Source: an uncultured Chromatium sp.
Lineage (GTDB): Bacteria; Pseudomonadota; Gammaproteobacteria; Chromatiales; Chromatiaceae
Assembly (NCBI GenBank): GCA_903897335.1
Contig: CAIUAY010000236.1
Span: forward strand, 1 to 32,084
DNA length: 32,084 nucleotides
Direction: 5' to 3'
Every line of letters starts with the position of its first letter. Position 1 is the stretch's first letter. The notes beneath the pieces were generated by a model that was not told the DNA's origin, ran no database searches, and saw only the letters and a program-made list of their open reading frames with translations. Position numbers and translations under genes: made by a program. Positions 9,332 through 17,002 of the stretch are shown piece by piece.

Positions 9332-10180
9332 TCAGACGGCGTCATGCTGATGCAGACCGGGAACGCAGCCTGTTTCCAGGCGCGGCAGATCCACAAAGTC
9401 CAGCCAGCGATCCAGCAGCACATCATTCGCGGCAGCGATGGCAAGCCGGGGTTCCAGGGTCAGTCCATCCGTCGGCCTGAGTCCAGGCTGTCGATACTGA
9501 CGCCAGGCTACGCCAGCCTCGTCGGCGATTAGACGACCGGCGGCATAGTCCCACAGCCGCTGGCCACCATGCAGATAAAGCTGAAAACGCCCGCTGGCCA
9601 GCCAGCACCAGTCTAGCGCGACCGAACCGAGATTCCGCTGAGAGCGGAAGCCACCGGGACGGAACAGCGTCGCAAGCGATGCTGGCGGCAGGCGCTTGAA
9701 GTCGATCATAGCCAGGCAGTCGCCAAGCGCCGCACTCGGTGCGAAGGTATGAATGGGTTTGCCATTCAGAAACGCGCCCTGACCCCGGGCGGCGGTGAAA
9801 CACTCATCGCGCACTGGATCGAGAATCGCGCCGAGGACGACCTGACCCTGTTCAATCCGTGCCAGCGAAATCGAAAATCCCGGAAAACCACAGGCATAGT
9901 TACTGGTTCCATCCAGTGGGTCGAGCACCCAGACGCGACGGTCGACGGCAGCAATCCGGCTTTCCTGTTCGGTGGCACTCATTTCTTCACCCAACAGTGG
10001 GATATCAGGGAAGGCCGTGGCCAGTGCGTCCGTCAGATGGCGCTGGACGGCCAGATCAGTCGCCGTGACCAGACTGCCATCGGCCTTGCATTCAGCGCGA
10101 ATCTGATGCCAGCGCGGCAGAATGTCGGTGACAGCGGTCTCGCGCAGTCGCTGCGCCAGCCATTTGAGTTCAGCGTGCAT
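9332..10180 (-). CDS. Inositol monophosphatase family phosphatase
   Basis: This is a Mg-dependent phosphatase of the IMPase/FBPase superfamily. The metal-site motifs are GEE (residues 64-66), DPLDGTSNY (87-95) and a C-terminal WDYAAGRLIADEAG. The family includes SuhB, CysQ and histidinol-phosphate phosphatase HisN. The sequence does not decide the substrate, and there is no his or cys gene nearby. At 282 residues it is the usual length; the ATG at 10180 starts directly with MHAELKWLAQRLRE, the expected N-terminal helix. It is divergent from manC (88-base intergenic region), and its neighbours are sugar-phosphate genes, so a sugar-phosphate substrate is possible. Confidence 0.85.
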   Translation of the reverse strand: MHAELKWLAQRLRETAVTDILPRWHQIRAECKADGSLVTATDLAVQRHLTDALATAFPDIPLLGEEMSATEQESRIAAVDRRVWVLDPLDGTSNYACGFPGFSISLARIEQGQVVLGAILDPVRDECFTAARGQGAFLNGKPIHTFAPSAALGDCLAMIDFKRLPPASLATLFRPGGFRSQRNLGSVALDWCWLASGRFQLYLHGGQRLWDYAAGRLIADEAGVAWRQYRQPGLRPTDGLTLEPRLAIAAANDVLLDRWLDFVDLPRLETGCVPGLHQHDAV

Positions 10181-10204
10181 CGCGTTCAGCCTCTTTTCGT
10201 GTAT

Positions 10205-10233
10205 TTGACCGCAATGGCGTCGGTTGTTCTAAT
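10205..10233 (+). promoter_or_regulatory. Sigma70-type promoter for manC
   Basis: A -35 TTGACC (10205-10210) and a -10 TCTAAT (10228-10233) are separated by exactly 17 bases. Each hexamer matches consensus at five of six positions. It lies in the 88-base divergent gap and would start transcription near 10240, about 29 bases before the manC ATG. Confidence 0.65.
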
Positions 10234-10268
10234 CTGCCGTTCACTTCCACGGATCAGGTCATCCGCTG

Positions 10269-11759
10269 ATGCCTCTGCAACCTGTCATTCTCTCCGGCGG
10301 CTCTGGAACCCGGCTGTGGCCGCTGTCCCGTGAAGCCTATCCCAAACAGTTTCTGCCGCTAACCAGCAAGCACACCATGCTCCAGGATACGGTGCGGCGT
10401 CTCGACGGACTGGATGTGGAACATCCGCGCACCGTGATCGGGGTGAGTGCGCCGCTGGTCGTCTGTAACGAATCGCACCGTTTTCTGGTCGCCGAACAGA
10501 TGCGGGTCATCGGACGCCAGCCTGCGGCAATCATCCTCGAACCCCATGGCCGCAACACTGCTCCGGCTCTGACGTTGGCCGCGTTTGCAGCGACTCAGTC
10601 AGGGGCTGATCCGGTTCTACTCGTGATGCCAGCCGATCACTGCATCCGCGATGAGTCTGGTTTCCGTGCCGCTGTCGCCGATGCCTGTCTCATCGCCAAA
10701 GCCGGTGCCGTAGTGACATTTGGCATCATGCCAGACAAACCCGAAACCGGTTATGGCTATCTCCGTCAAGGTCAACCCTACGCGCTAGAGGGCGTGACCG
10801 GTCGTGCCGATGCGCTGGCTGGATTCGTCGAGAAACCCGATCTTGACACCGCGCAGGGTTATCTGGCATCCGGCGACTATCTTTGGAACAGCGGTATCTT
10901 TGTGCTTCATGCATCACTTTGGATGCGCCTGATCAAGCATTTTCGCCCTGATATCGCCCAGGCTGTTCGCGATGCCTTCGCTGCCGCCAGAGCTGACGGC
11001 GCTTTCCTGCGCATCGACGCAGAACACTTTGCCGCCTGTCCCAGCGACTCCATCGACTACGCCGTGATGGAGCATCTGTCAGACGCTACCGCCACCGATC
11101 TGCCGCCAGCGGTCGTGGTGCCGCTCGATGTCGGCTGGTCTGATGTCGGTGCCTGGTCGGCGCTCTGGGAGGTACGCAAGCAGGATGCCGCAGGCAATGT
11201 CATCGATGGCGATGCCTTCGTGCATGATGCCCATAACAATCTGCTGATCGCTCAGCATCGCATGGTGGCCGCCATCGGCGTCAACGATCTGATCGTGGTC
11301 GAAACGCCTGATGCCGTGCTGGTCGCCACCAAAGACAGTGCCCAGGATGTGAAGGCTGTGACACAGTTCCTACAACGCGAACAGCGTAATGAATGCCGTC
11401 ACCATCAGCAGGTTCATCGTCCCTGGGGCTCCTACGAATCCATCGGACAGGGCTCGCGCTATCAGGTCAAGCGTCTGATCGTTAAACCCGGCGAATCGCT
11501 ATCGCTCCAGATGCATCATCACCGCGCCGAGCATTGGATCGTGGTTTCCGGCACCGCTCGCGTGACCTGTGATGACCGATCATTTCTGCTCACTGAAAAC
11601 CAGTCCACCTACATCCCGGTTGGCAGCACCCACCGTCTCGAAAATCCCGGCAGCATTGTGCTGGAGCTGATCGAGGTGCAGTCGGGCAGTTATCTTGGAG
11701 AAGATGACATCGTGCGCTTCGAGGATCGTTACAACCGCGACCCCACCGAAACCCGCTGA
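10269..11759 (+). CDS. manC: Mannose-1-phosphate guanylyltransferase / mannose-6-phosphate isomerase (type II PMI, bifunctional)
   Basis: This cytoplasmic bifunctional enzyme (ManC/AlgA/CpsB family) makes GDP-mannose: the isomerase interconverts Fru-6-P and Man-6-P, and the guanylyltransferase converts Man-1-P plus GTP. The pyrophosphorylase signature SGGSGTRLWPLSR is at residues 9-21, followed by FVEKPD and WNSGIF in the catalytic domain (to about residue 290). A C-terminal cupin-type isomerase domain carries RPWGSYESI and the metal motif QMHHHRAEHW. At 496 residues it is full length. It is preceded by a strong candidate promoter and followed by a GC-rich hairpin, so it is probably a single-gene unit. 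GDP-mannose feeds capsule, O-antigen or exopolysaccharide. Confidence 0.94.
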   Translation: MPLQPVILSGGSGTRLWPLSREAYPKQFLPLTSKHTMLQDTVRRLDGLDVEHPRTVIGVSAPLVVCNESHRFLVAEQMRVIGRQPAAIILEPHGRNTAPALTLAAFAATQSGADPVLLVMPADHCIRDESGFRAAVADACLIAKAGAVVTFGIMPDKPETGYGYLRQGQPYALEGVTGRADALAGFVEKPDLDTAQGYLASGDYLWNSGIFVLHASLWMRLIKHFRPDIAQAVRDAFAAARADGAFLRIDAEHFAACPSDSIDYAVMEHLSDATATDLPPAVVVPLDVGWSDVGAWSALWEVRKQDAAGNVIDGDAFVHDAHNNLLIAQHRMVAAIGVNDLIVVETPDAVLVATKDSAQDVKAVTQFLQREQRNECRHHQQVHRPWGSYESIGQGSRYQVKRLIVKPGESLSLQMHHHRAEHWIVVSGTARVTCDDRSFLLTENQSTYIPVGSTHRLENPGSIVLELIEVQSGSYLGEDDIVRFEDRYNRDPTETR

Positions 11760-11783
11760 CCCGGCTCATCTGCAAGACCGCTT

Positions 11784-11814
11784 GGCATGGCGCCCACTCT
11801 GGCCGCGCCATGCC
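11784..11814 (+). terminator. Hairpin downstream of manC, possible terminator without a U tract
   Basis: Perfect 10-base arms (GGCATGGCGC at 11784-11793, GCGCCATGCC at 11805-11814) enclose an 11-base loop, 25 bases after the manC stop. The following bases are not T-rich, so intrinsic termination is uncertain; it may instead protect the 3' end. Confidence 0.4.
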
Positions 11815-11865
11815 GACTCGCAGGACACTATGCTAACATTGCGCAATTGAACGATTTTCTAGGAT

Positions 11866-11884
11866 CGGCGCAGTTCGTGCGCCG
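11866..11884 (+). promoter_or_regulatory. Short 5'-leader hairpin before the lipoprotein gene
   Basis: Perfect 7-base arms CGGCGCA / TGCGCCG flank a 5-base loop (GTTCG), ending about 17 bases before the GAGG ribosome binding site of the next gene. It could influence mRNA stability or translation; no known regulator is recognised. Confidence 0.3.
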
Positions 11885-11914
11885 CTAATCCGTTATCTGT
11901 GCGAGGAATTTTTG

Positions 11915-13207
11915 GTGAAGGTGCGTCTGCTTGTCACAATCTGCTGTTCGCTCGCGGTCAGCTCGATGCTGGAAGGGTGTGCGGGAAATACCACGCGAAA
12001 TGACGAACCGGCGAACGTGGTCGATTCACGTCATGCGGCTGATTCACGCAATCTTGACGCGCTACCACAGATGTTCTTCCCTGGTGCCATGCGTTCAGAG
12101 GTCAAGTCGTTTGCCATGGGCGCGGCGCGTAGCAAAGGCTGGACGATTCAGCAGTCGTCCCAGGATCAGCTTGTTGTCAGTCGCCCAATCGATGCCAGCC
12201 TGTCATCTGGAATTCAGGGCGCGGCTGCCGGTTCGCGGCTTGAAGTCACGTCCTATTTCATCGAGCAGTCCGGCGGGGTCAATGTCGCCACCAGGTCTGA
12301 ACTCGTGACGCCTGCGGCTGGCGGCAAATCACCGACACGCACCGATAACACGGACACTTTCCGCGATTCGCTGACACAGTCACTGGCATCACTGCGCGAC
12401 GGCTGGTCGGAAAATCGTGGCCGGGTCGCCCGCGCAACCCCGCCTGATGGCGGCTGGGATGATGCCTGGAGCAAGAACCCTGTCAGCCCGGCCAGCGCGA
12501 CTGAAACCACGGTTTTCGCCGCGAAGCCCGACGCAACGCCTAGCGTCACACCCCCGTTGGCACCACGTAGCGTCGCGCCAGTGGTCAAACCAGAAGCACC
12601 AAAGGTCGTCGTACAGGCCACGCCACCAACGCCTCCTGCAAAAACCGCCGCCGTCGCACAAACGACAACGCCCACAAAACCAGCCACTGCCCAAACGACA
12701 GCGCCTACCAAAGCCACCAAACCAGCGACGGCGACCGCCCAAACGACAACGCCAGCCAAGGCCACCAAACCAGCGACGGCGATTGCCCAAACGACAACGC
12801 CAGCCAAGGCCACCAAACCAGCCACGACAGCGACCGCCCAAACGACAACGCCAGCCAAGACCACCAAACCAGCCACGGCGCAAACGACAGCGCCCGCCAA
12901 GGCCATCAAGGTCGCGGAACCGGCAAAAACCGCAAAACCGGCTGACCCCAAGGCGAGTAAGACGGCCACCACCGCAAAACAGGACAACATGATGGCGCTT
13001 CCAACTGCCAGCAGTCCGGTCTCTGGTTCTGTCAGTTGGGCGGCTCAAGCAGAAAAATACGCACGTCAGAATGGCTGCAAGATTGGCAGCAAAGGAACTC
13101 AATTGATCGAGTCACGCAAAGATGGCGAAATCCACAAAGTGCCCTGCATAGGTGCTGACAGCATTCTGGTCAAATGCCAGAAAGGCACCTGTCGCAGTCT
13201 GTTGTAA
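11915..13207 (+). CDS. Predicted lipoprotein with a Thr/Ala/Pro/Lys-rich repeat linker, function unknown
   Basis: This is a 430-residue protein. The N-terminus is a lipoprotein signal with the lipobox LEGC (about residue 22), implying lipid anchoring in the envelope. Residues about 45-165 form a folded-looking domain of unknown family. From about 200 to 350 comes a low-complexity linker dominated by imperfect 16-residue repeats (TTPAKATKPATA type). The last 60 residues form a second small domain with three spaced cysteines, ending CQKGTCRSLL. I chose GTG 11915 because GAGG lies 9 bases upstream; TTG 11912 is the alternative. The architecture suggests a tether that reaches through the periplasm or peptidoglycan. 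No homologue is recognised by eye. Confidence 0.8.
   Translation: MKVRLLVTICCSLAVSSMLEGCAGNTTRNDEPANVVDSRHAADSRNLDALPQMFFPGAMRSEVKSFAMGAARSKGWTIQQSSQDQLVVSRPIDASLSSGIQGAAAGSRLEVTSYFIEQSGGVNVATRSELVTPAAGGKSPTRTDNTDTFRDSLTQSLASLRDGWSENRGRVARATPPDGGWDDAWSKNPVSPASATETTVFAAKPDATPSVTPPLAPRSVAPVVKPEAPKVVVQATPPTPPAKTAAVAQTTTPTKPATAQTTAPTKATKPATATAQTTTPAKATKPATAIAQTTTPAKATKPATTATAQTTTPAKTTKPATAQTTAPAKAIKVAEPAKTAKPADPKASKTATTAKQDNMMALPTASSPVSGSVSWAAQAEKYARQNGCKIGSKGTQLIESRKDGEIHKVPCIGADSILVKCQKGTCRSLL
12659..12905 (+). repeat. In-frame tandem repeat, unit about 48 bases
   Basis: Four to five imperfect copies of a 48-base unit (beginning AAACGACAACGCCAGCCAAG), with 51- and 42-base variants, encode the Thr/Ala/Lys/Pro linker of the lipoprotein. 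All length variants are multiples of three, so the frame is kept. Near-identical neighbouring copies suggest recent expansion by slippage or recombination. Confidence 0.85.
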
Positions 13208-13219
13208 CAGTGCACTGAC

Positions 13220-13573
13220 ATGCGCCCTGCCCTCACCGGCAACCTGTTTGCCGAACTCCCCGTCCTGGAGACTGGCGAATCCTTTGAGGATCTGCTGTGG
13301 TGTCGCAATCTCCAGATCGAGCGCATCGTCAGCACTGACCGCCCCGATTCCCGATGTTATGACCAGGCGCAGGATGAATGGGTGTGCCTGCTCCAGGGCG
13401 AGGCGACGCTCTGGATTGCAGGTGCAACCGTGCGCCTGACCGCCGGGGATTACCGCTTCATCCCCGCCCACACCCCCCATCGGGTCATGCAGACCTCGCG
13501 TGAACCACCGTGTCTGTGGCTGGCGGTGCATCTGCATCCCGTAACCGGACAGGCGTTCTTAACTGATACTTGA
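13220..13573 (+). CDS. Small cupin-domain protein
   Basis: This 117-residue protein is a single cupin barrel. The first cupin motif is visible around DEWVCLLQGEATLWIAG, with the usual first His pair missing or replaced. The second motif is GDYRFIPAHTPHRV. Such proteins are metal-binding or ligand-binding and often small-molecule isomerases or sensors; the activity cannot be assigned. The ATG at 13220 is 12 bases after the lipoprotein stop, so the two may be co-transcribed. It is convergent with the glycan island, which ends at 13663. Confidence 0.8.
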   Translation: MRPALTGNLFAELPVLETGESFEDLLWCRNLQIERIVSTDRPDSRCYDQAQDEWVCLLQGEATLWIAGATVRLTAGDYRFIPAHTPHRVMQTSREPPCLWLAVHLHPVTGQAFLTDT

Positions 13574-13602
13574 TTTAAAGATCCGATTTGACTTGCTTGA
13601 TA

Positions 13603-13633
13603 TGACGCTCGCGTCAATCCAGAAATGTCTGGA
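13603..13633. terminator. Two small hairpins between convergent genes
   Basis: TGACG/CGTCA (13603-13616) and TCCAGA/TCTGGA (13618-13633, 4-base loop) lie in the 89-base gap between the cupin gene (+) and the membrane-protein gene (-). They sit where a bidirectional terminator is expected, but neither has a T tract, so the assignment is weak. Confidence 0.3.
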
Positions 13634-13662
13634 CTACCCAGCCGACAATCCAGGATCAATCA

Positions 13663-15465
13663 TCAATCGCTCGCAACGCCAGACCGGCGATGGCGATACA
13701 GCGCCGACGCAGGCCAGATCACACCCAGAAACATCACCAAAAGCAACAGACTGATCAGCGTGATGTGATCCGCCCAGTGTTGCGCCGTGCTTTTCACAAA
13801 AGGAAAAGGATGATAGGAGACAAACGCCTCCGCTTTGGCGCGATCCTCGACGCGGAAATGATCGCCCGGCACACAGCCGTTCTCTTCTGGAAACACATAA
13901 CACGCCGGATTCTTGATGTTGAGATACCCATCGCTCTCCCACATCACATCGCCCAGCGCCAACCGTCCACGCGGGAATTTTTCCAGTCGATAGCCGAACG
14001 CCGGGTTGTAACACAGTGCTTGCGAAACCCCATCGACGATCACGTCGTTCCGATCCACGCTCCCGTATAGCCCTTCGTTTTCGGTGGCGGGTTTAATCCC
14101 AACGAAACTGATCCGATGCTGTCGTGCCGCGCCCGCCGCAAGTTGCTGGTAGCCTGCTAAAAGTACGCTCGGATCATAAGGTTGATCGCGGTAATACAAC
14201 CGTGGATCGGCAAATTGCAGCCCGATAAGCAGCAGCGTGCCAGCGACAGCGAGCCGCCAATGATCGCCCGTCCAATACTGTGCCGCCATGGCGATCAACA
14301 GTGGCAGAACGGCCAGATAAATCACCATCCAGCGCATCGGCCACGCCGTCGCGCCAATCAGCGGCACCTGCTTGAGCCAGACGTTGAACGCTGGCGTATA
14401 GACCATCAAGACTAGCGGAATCAGCGCCAAGGCGATCATTGCGACGGTTGGCCAACGCACGTCAGCGAGTCGAAGCCCTGGCACATCGCGCCGACGCAGA
14501 AGAAAGGCAATGAGCAGGCAGATCAAGGGCGCCATGCTAAAACTGTAAGCCCATTCGTGAGGAAGCACGCTCCACTGGACATTCGACAGCGTGGCGAAGG
14601 CGTTTCGAGCTGCCGCTTCACTCGTGCCGAACAAAGCAAGCAAAGTGGTTTTGATCAGTGCCCAGGGATCTGAAAAACCGGGCAATAGATACTGGGTGCG
14701 CTCGAAACGTCCATAAAACGCCAGACTGGCGACCAGCTTACTGGCGGAGACAACGATGCTCACGGCAACTGCCAAGATCATGCGCACCAGCAGATCCCTC
14801 GGCCAAGGATGCACGAGACGCCACGCGAGCAGCACGAACGCAACGCCAAGCGCGGCGGGCAGCATCAGTGTCGTCAAGCCGGATTGCAGCCAATAGGCGG
14901 CGATCAGGCCAGCAAGGAATGCACATCCCACTTTCCCGATACGGCTCGCAGCCGGTCGAACCAGAAACCAGGCCAGCCAAGGCACTAACGTCAGACCGTG
15001 ATAGCCATATTCGCCAAGGATCGTGCGATAAGGTTGAAAGGTATTGAAAAAAAAGAGCGCCGCAGCAAAGATCGACCAGACCAGAGAGAGTCCAAACGCC
15101 CGCCTGGCCAGCACGTACATCCCGAAGTAACCCAGTGATGCGAACAGCAGCAAAGTCAGGTAAGCGGCTGTCAGTGGATCGACCACAAAACTCAGCCATT
15201 GGGGCACGGAGTAATAGCCAGACTGCGGATCAGCGAACAGCGGAATGCCGGCGCAAAATGAAGGCGTAAACCACGGAACCTCAAATAAACCGTTTTTTGC
15301 GAACCAGATAAAACCATCCGTGCAGCCTGATAGGGCAAGACCGAAATCATGTCCTAACGTGCCACGTTCAGTTGGGAAAAAGCCGTGATAAAGAAAGTGG
15401 AAAACGGAAAGGAACAGACCCCAGGCGGCAAAGGCATAAATGCGGTCGTTGACTTTAATTTTCAT
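13663..15465 (-). CDS. Large polytopic membrane protein, putative GT-C-type glycosyltransferase (gtr cassette position)
   Basis: This 600-residue protein has around ten or more hydrophobic segments through the first 420 residues and a more polar C-terminal periplasmic-looking region, ending in one last membrane segment. The first extracytoplasmic loop after helix 1 carries acidic residues (GHDFGLALSGCTDG) and the aromatic/Pro-rich FTPSFCAGIPLFADPQSG, as in GT-C enzymes and YfhO-like membrane proteins. It is 16 bases downstream of GtrA and follows a GtrB-like gene, the place held by the specific transferase in three-gene gtr cassettes. I infer that it moves a sugar from polyprenyl phosphate to an acceptor glycan on the periplasmic face. 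An AGGTAA precedes the ATG. Confidence 0.7.
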   Translation of the reverse strand: MKIKVNDRIYAFAAWGLFLSVFHFLYHGFFPTERGTLGHDFGLALSGCTDGFIWFAKNGLFEVPWFTPSFCAGIPLFADPQSGYYSVPQWLSFVVDPLTAAYLTLLLFASLGYFGMYVLARRAFGLSLVWSIFAAALFFFNTFQPYRTILGEYGYHGLTLVPWLAWFLVRPAASRIGKVGCAFLAGLIAAYWLQSGLTTLMLPAALGVAFVLLAWRLVHPWPRDLLVRMILAVAVSIVVSASKLVASLAFYGRFERTQYLLPGFSDPWALIKTTLLALFGTSEAAARNAFATLSNVQWSVLPHEWAYSFSMAPLICLLIAFLLRRRDVPGLRLADVRWPTVAMIALALIPLVLMVYTPAFNVWLKQVPLIGATAWPMRWMVIYLAVLPLLIAMAAQYWTGDHWRLAVAGTLLLIGLQFADPRLYYRDQPYDPSVLLAGYQQLAAGAARQHRISFVGIKPATENEGLYGSVDRNDVIVDGVSQALCYNPAFGYRLEKFPRGRLALGDVMWESDGYLNIKNPACYVFPEENGCVPGDHFRVEDRAKAEAFVSYHPFPFVKSTAQHWADHITLISLLLLVMFLGVIWPASALYRHRRSGVASD

Positions 15466-15481
15466 GATGACGCTTTACCTG

Positions 15482-15988
15482 TCAGTGTCGATCCCAAGGC
15501 GTATTGCACGCTATTTCAGTTGAGTCCGCAGAATTGCCTTTGAACGTAAAGGTTTTATGCCCAAGAAAGCTCAAAATCACTTGAATCCCCATGAGCACGG
15601 CACCCGCAAGATAGGGCGCGGCAGTCGGATTGTGCGTCAGGATGGTCACGATCAACACCGATGGCGGCAGTAATGCCAGTCCCAATAGAATGCCTCCGCT
15701 GTAAACAACCATGCAGCGCATCCATTCGCGCAGATAGTTTCCCTTTGTTTTGAAAACAAACCATTTATATCCAAGAAATGAGACGGTGATATTTAAAATG
15801 CTGGACAGGAGGCTTGCCGCCAGATAGCTGGCTGGAATATAGCGGTTTAAAAACGCAGTCAGCAACGCGAACGTACTGTAACCAAATGCGGTATTCCAGA
15901 TTCCGACAATGAGATAACGCCAGAGCTGATCAGGCGGGATATGCGAGGTCAGCGAGGACAGGAATGAACGAATTTTTTGCAATATCAC
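15482..15988 (-). CDS. gtrA: GtrA-family membrane protein (polyprenyl-phosphate sugar flippase-like)
   Basis: This 168-residue protein has four predicted membrane helices and the GtrA signature: RYLIVGIWNTAFGY near residue 24, SFLGYKWFVF in the middle, and SFLGHKTFTF near the end. Family members are thought to flip polyprenyl-phosphate-linked sugars made by a GtrB partner. The start is a GTG (15988) with AAGGA about 12 bases upstream; no in-frame ATG precedes the first helix. It lies between a GtrB-like gene and a large GT-C-like gene, which fits a complete gtr-type cassette. Confidence 0.88.
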   Translation of the reverse strand: MILQKIRSFLSSLTSHIPPDQLWRYLIVGIWNTAFGYSTFALLTAFLNRYIPASYLAASLLSSILNITVSFLGYKWFVFKTKGNYLREWMRCMVVYSGGILLGLALLPPSVLIVTILTHNPTAAPYLAGAVLMGIQVILSFLGHKTFTFKGNSADSTEIACNTPWDRH

Positions 15989-16057
15989 ATCTATTCTAAG
16001 TCCTTTTCAACCACACACTTGATCAAGCGGATCGCAGCCTAAAACTTGTCCGATGCA

Positions 16058-16993
16058 TCAGTCAAAGTTGATTCGCTCCTTCTCGATCACCAAAGGGCGT
16101 CGCAGTACTTGCGTGTGAATCGAGCCAATATATTCTCCTAAAATACCCAAAAAAACAAGTTGAACTGCGCCAATAAAAAACATGCCGATTACCAATGGTG
16201 CTGTCCCAACCTGAAAGCTATTCCAATATAATAATTTATAAATCAAGTACCCAAATCCAAACAAAAAGCTAAATGCTGCGACTCCGAGTCCAATAAATGT
16301 TGCTAGCCTCAGTGGAACTTTAGAGTGGTTGGTAATTCCAAGCATTCCCATTTCCCAAAGAGTGTAGAAATTGTTTTTTGTAAATCCGCGCTTTCGTGCG
16401 GGTTGAATGAATGGTATCAGCGCACGATCATATCCAAGGTCACAGATTAAACCACGAAAGTAGGGATAAGGATCATTGATCTTACGGATATCTTCGATCA
16501 CCTGCCGGTCGTATAAACCAAATCCGGTAGCATTCTCTACTAGCTCAATTTCGGAGAGATGATTGATACTATTGTAGTAAAACTTTCTGGCTAGGAAAAA
16601 AATTGGAGATTCTTCAGAGTTTGTCTTTTGCGCAAGAACTATTTTGTAATTTTCACGCCATTTTTTCACGAACTGAGGAATCATCTCTGGAGGGTCTTGA
16701 AGGTCAGAGACAAGAAGAATAACTGCTTCTCCTTTTGCCTGAAAGAATGCATGGTAACCTGATCGAATTTGGCCAAAATTTCTGTTATTAACAATAATCT
16801 TCACTCGCTTGTCATTAGCAGCAATGTTTTTGAGAATTGCAACTGTTTTATCTGTCGAGGCATTGTCAATAAATATTAGTTCAAACGTATACTCTCGAAG
16901 CTCTTCTGCAAATATCTTACAAATTCGATCATATAATTCATATACGTTACCTTCTTCATTGTAGCAACCCGTAACAACACTCAGAAAGGTCAT
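16058..16993 (-). CDS. Glycosyltransferase family 2, GtrB/DPM1-like polyprenyl-phosphate glycosyltransferase
   Basis: This enzyme transfers a sugar from a nucleotide donor to polyprenyl phosphate at the cytoplasmic face of the inner membrane. The 311 residues show the GT2 fold: VVTGCYNEEGN at the N-terminus, FIDNASTDKT (41-50) and the SDLQDPP metal motif (96-102). Two membrane helices follow near 233-258 and 266-290, the classic GtrB/ArnC layout. The donor sugar is unknown; it could be glucose or the product of the upstream island. Its base composition is visibly more AT-rich than the flanks, suggesting a separate origin. It lies 9 bases after the FkbM gene and 69 bases before gtrA. Confidence 0.88.
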   Translation of the reverse strand: MTFLSVVTGCYNEEGNVYELYDRICKIFAEELREYTFELIFIDNASTDKTVAILKNIAANDKRVKIIVNNRNFGQIRSGYHAFFQAKGEAVILLVSDLQDPPEMIPQFVKKWRENYKIVLAQKTNSEESPIFFLARKFYYNSINHLSEIELVENATGFGLYDRQVIEDIRKINDPYPYFRGLICDLGYDRALIPFIQPARKRGFTKNNFYTLWEMGMLGITNHSKVPLRLATFIGLGVAAFSFLFGFGYLIYKLLYWNSFQVGTAPLVIGMFFIGAVQLVFLGILGEYIGSIHTQVLRRPLVIEKERINFD

Positions 16994-17002
16994 TTTAGCT
17001 CT

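Noticed and set aside
12659-12905. CRISPR array
   Set aside because: The repeats are directly adjacent, in-frame and coding, with no spacers; they are a protein linker repeat.
12253-12990. Long antisense open frames opposite the lipoprotein repeat
   Set aside because: They are by-products of the Thr/Ala/Lys repeat read backwards, giving Val/Ala/Gly low complexity without protein-like features.
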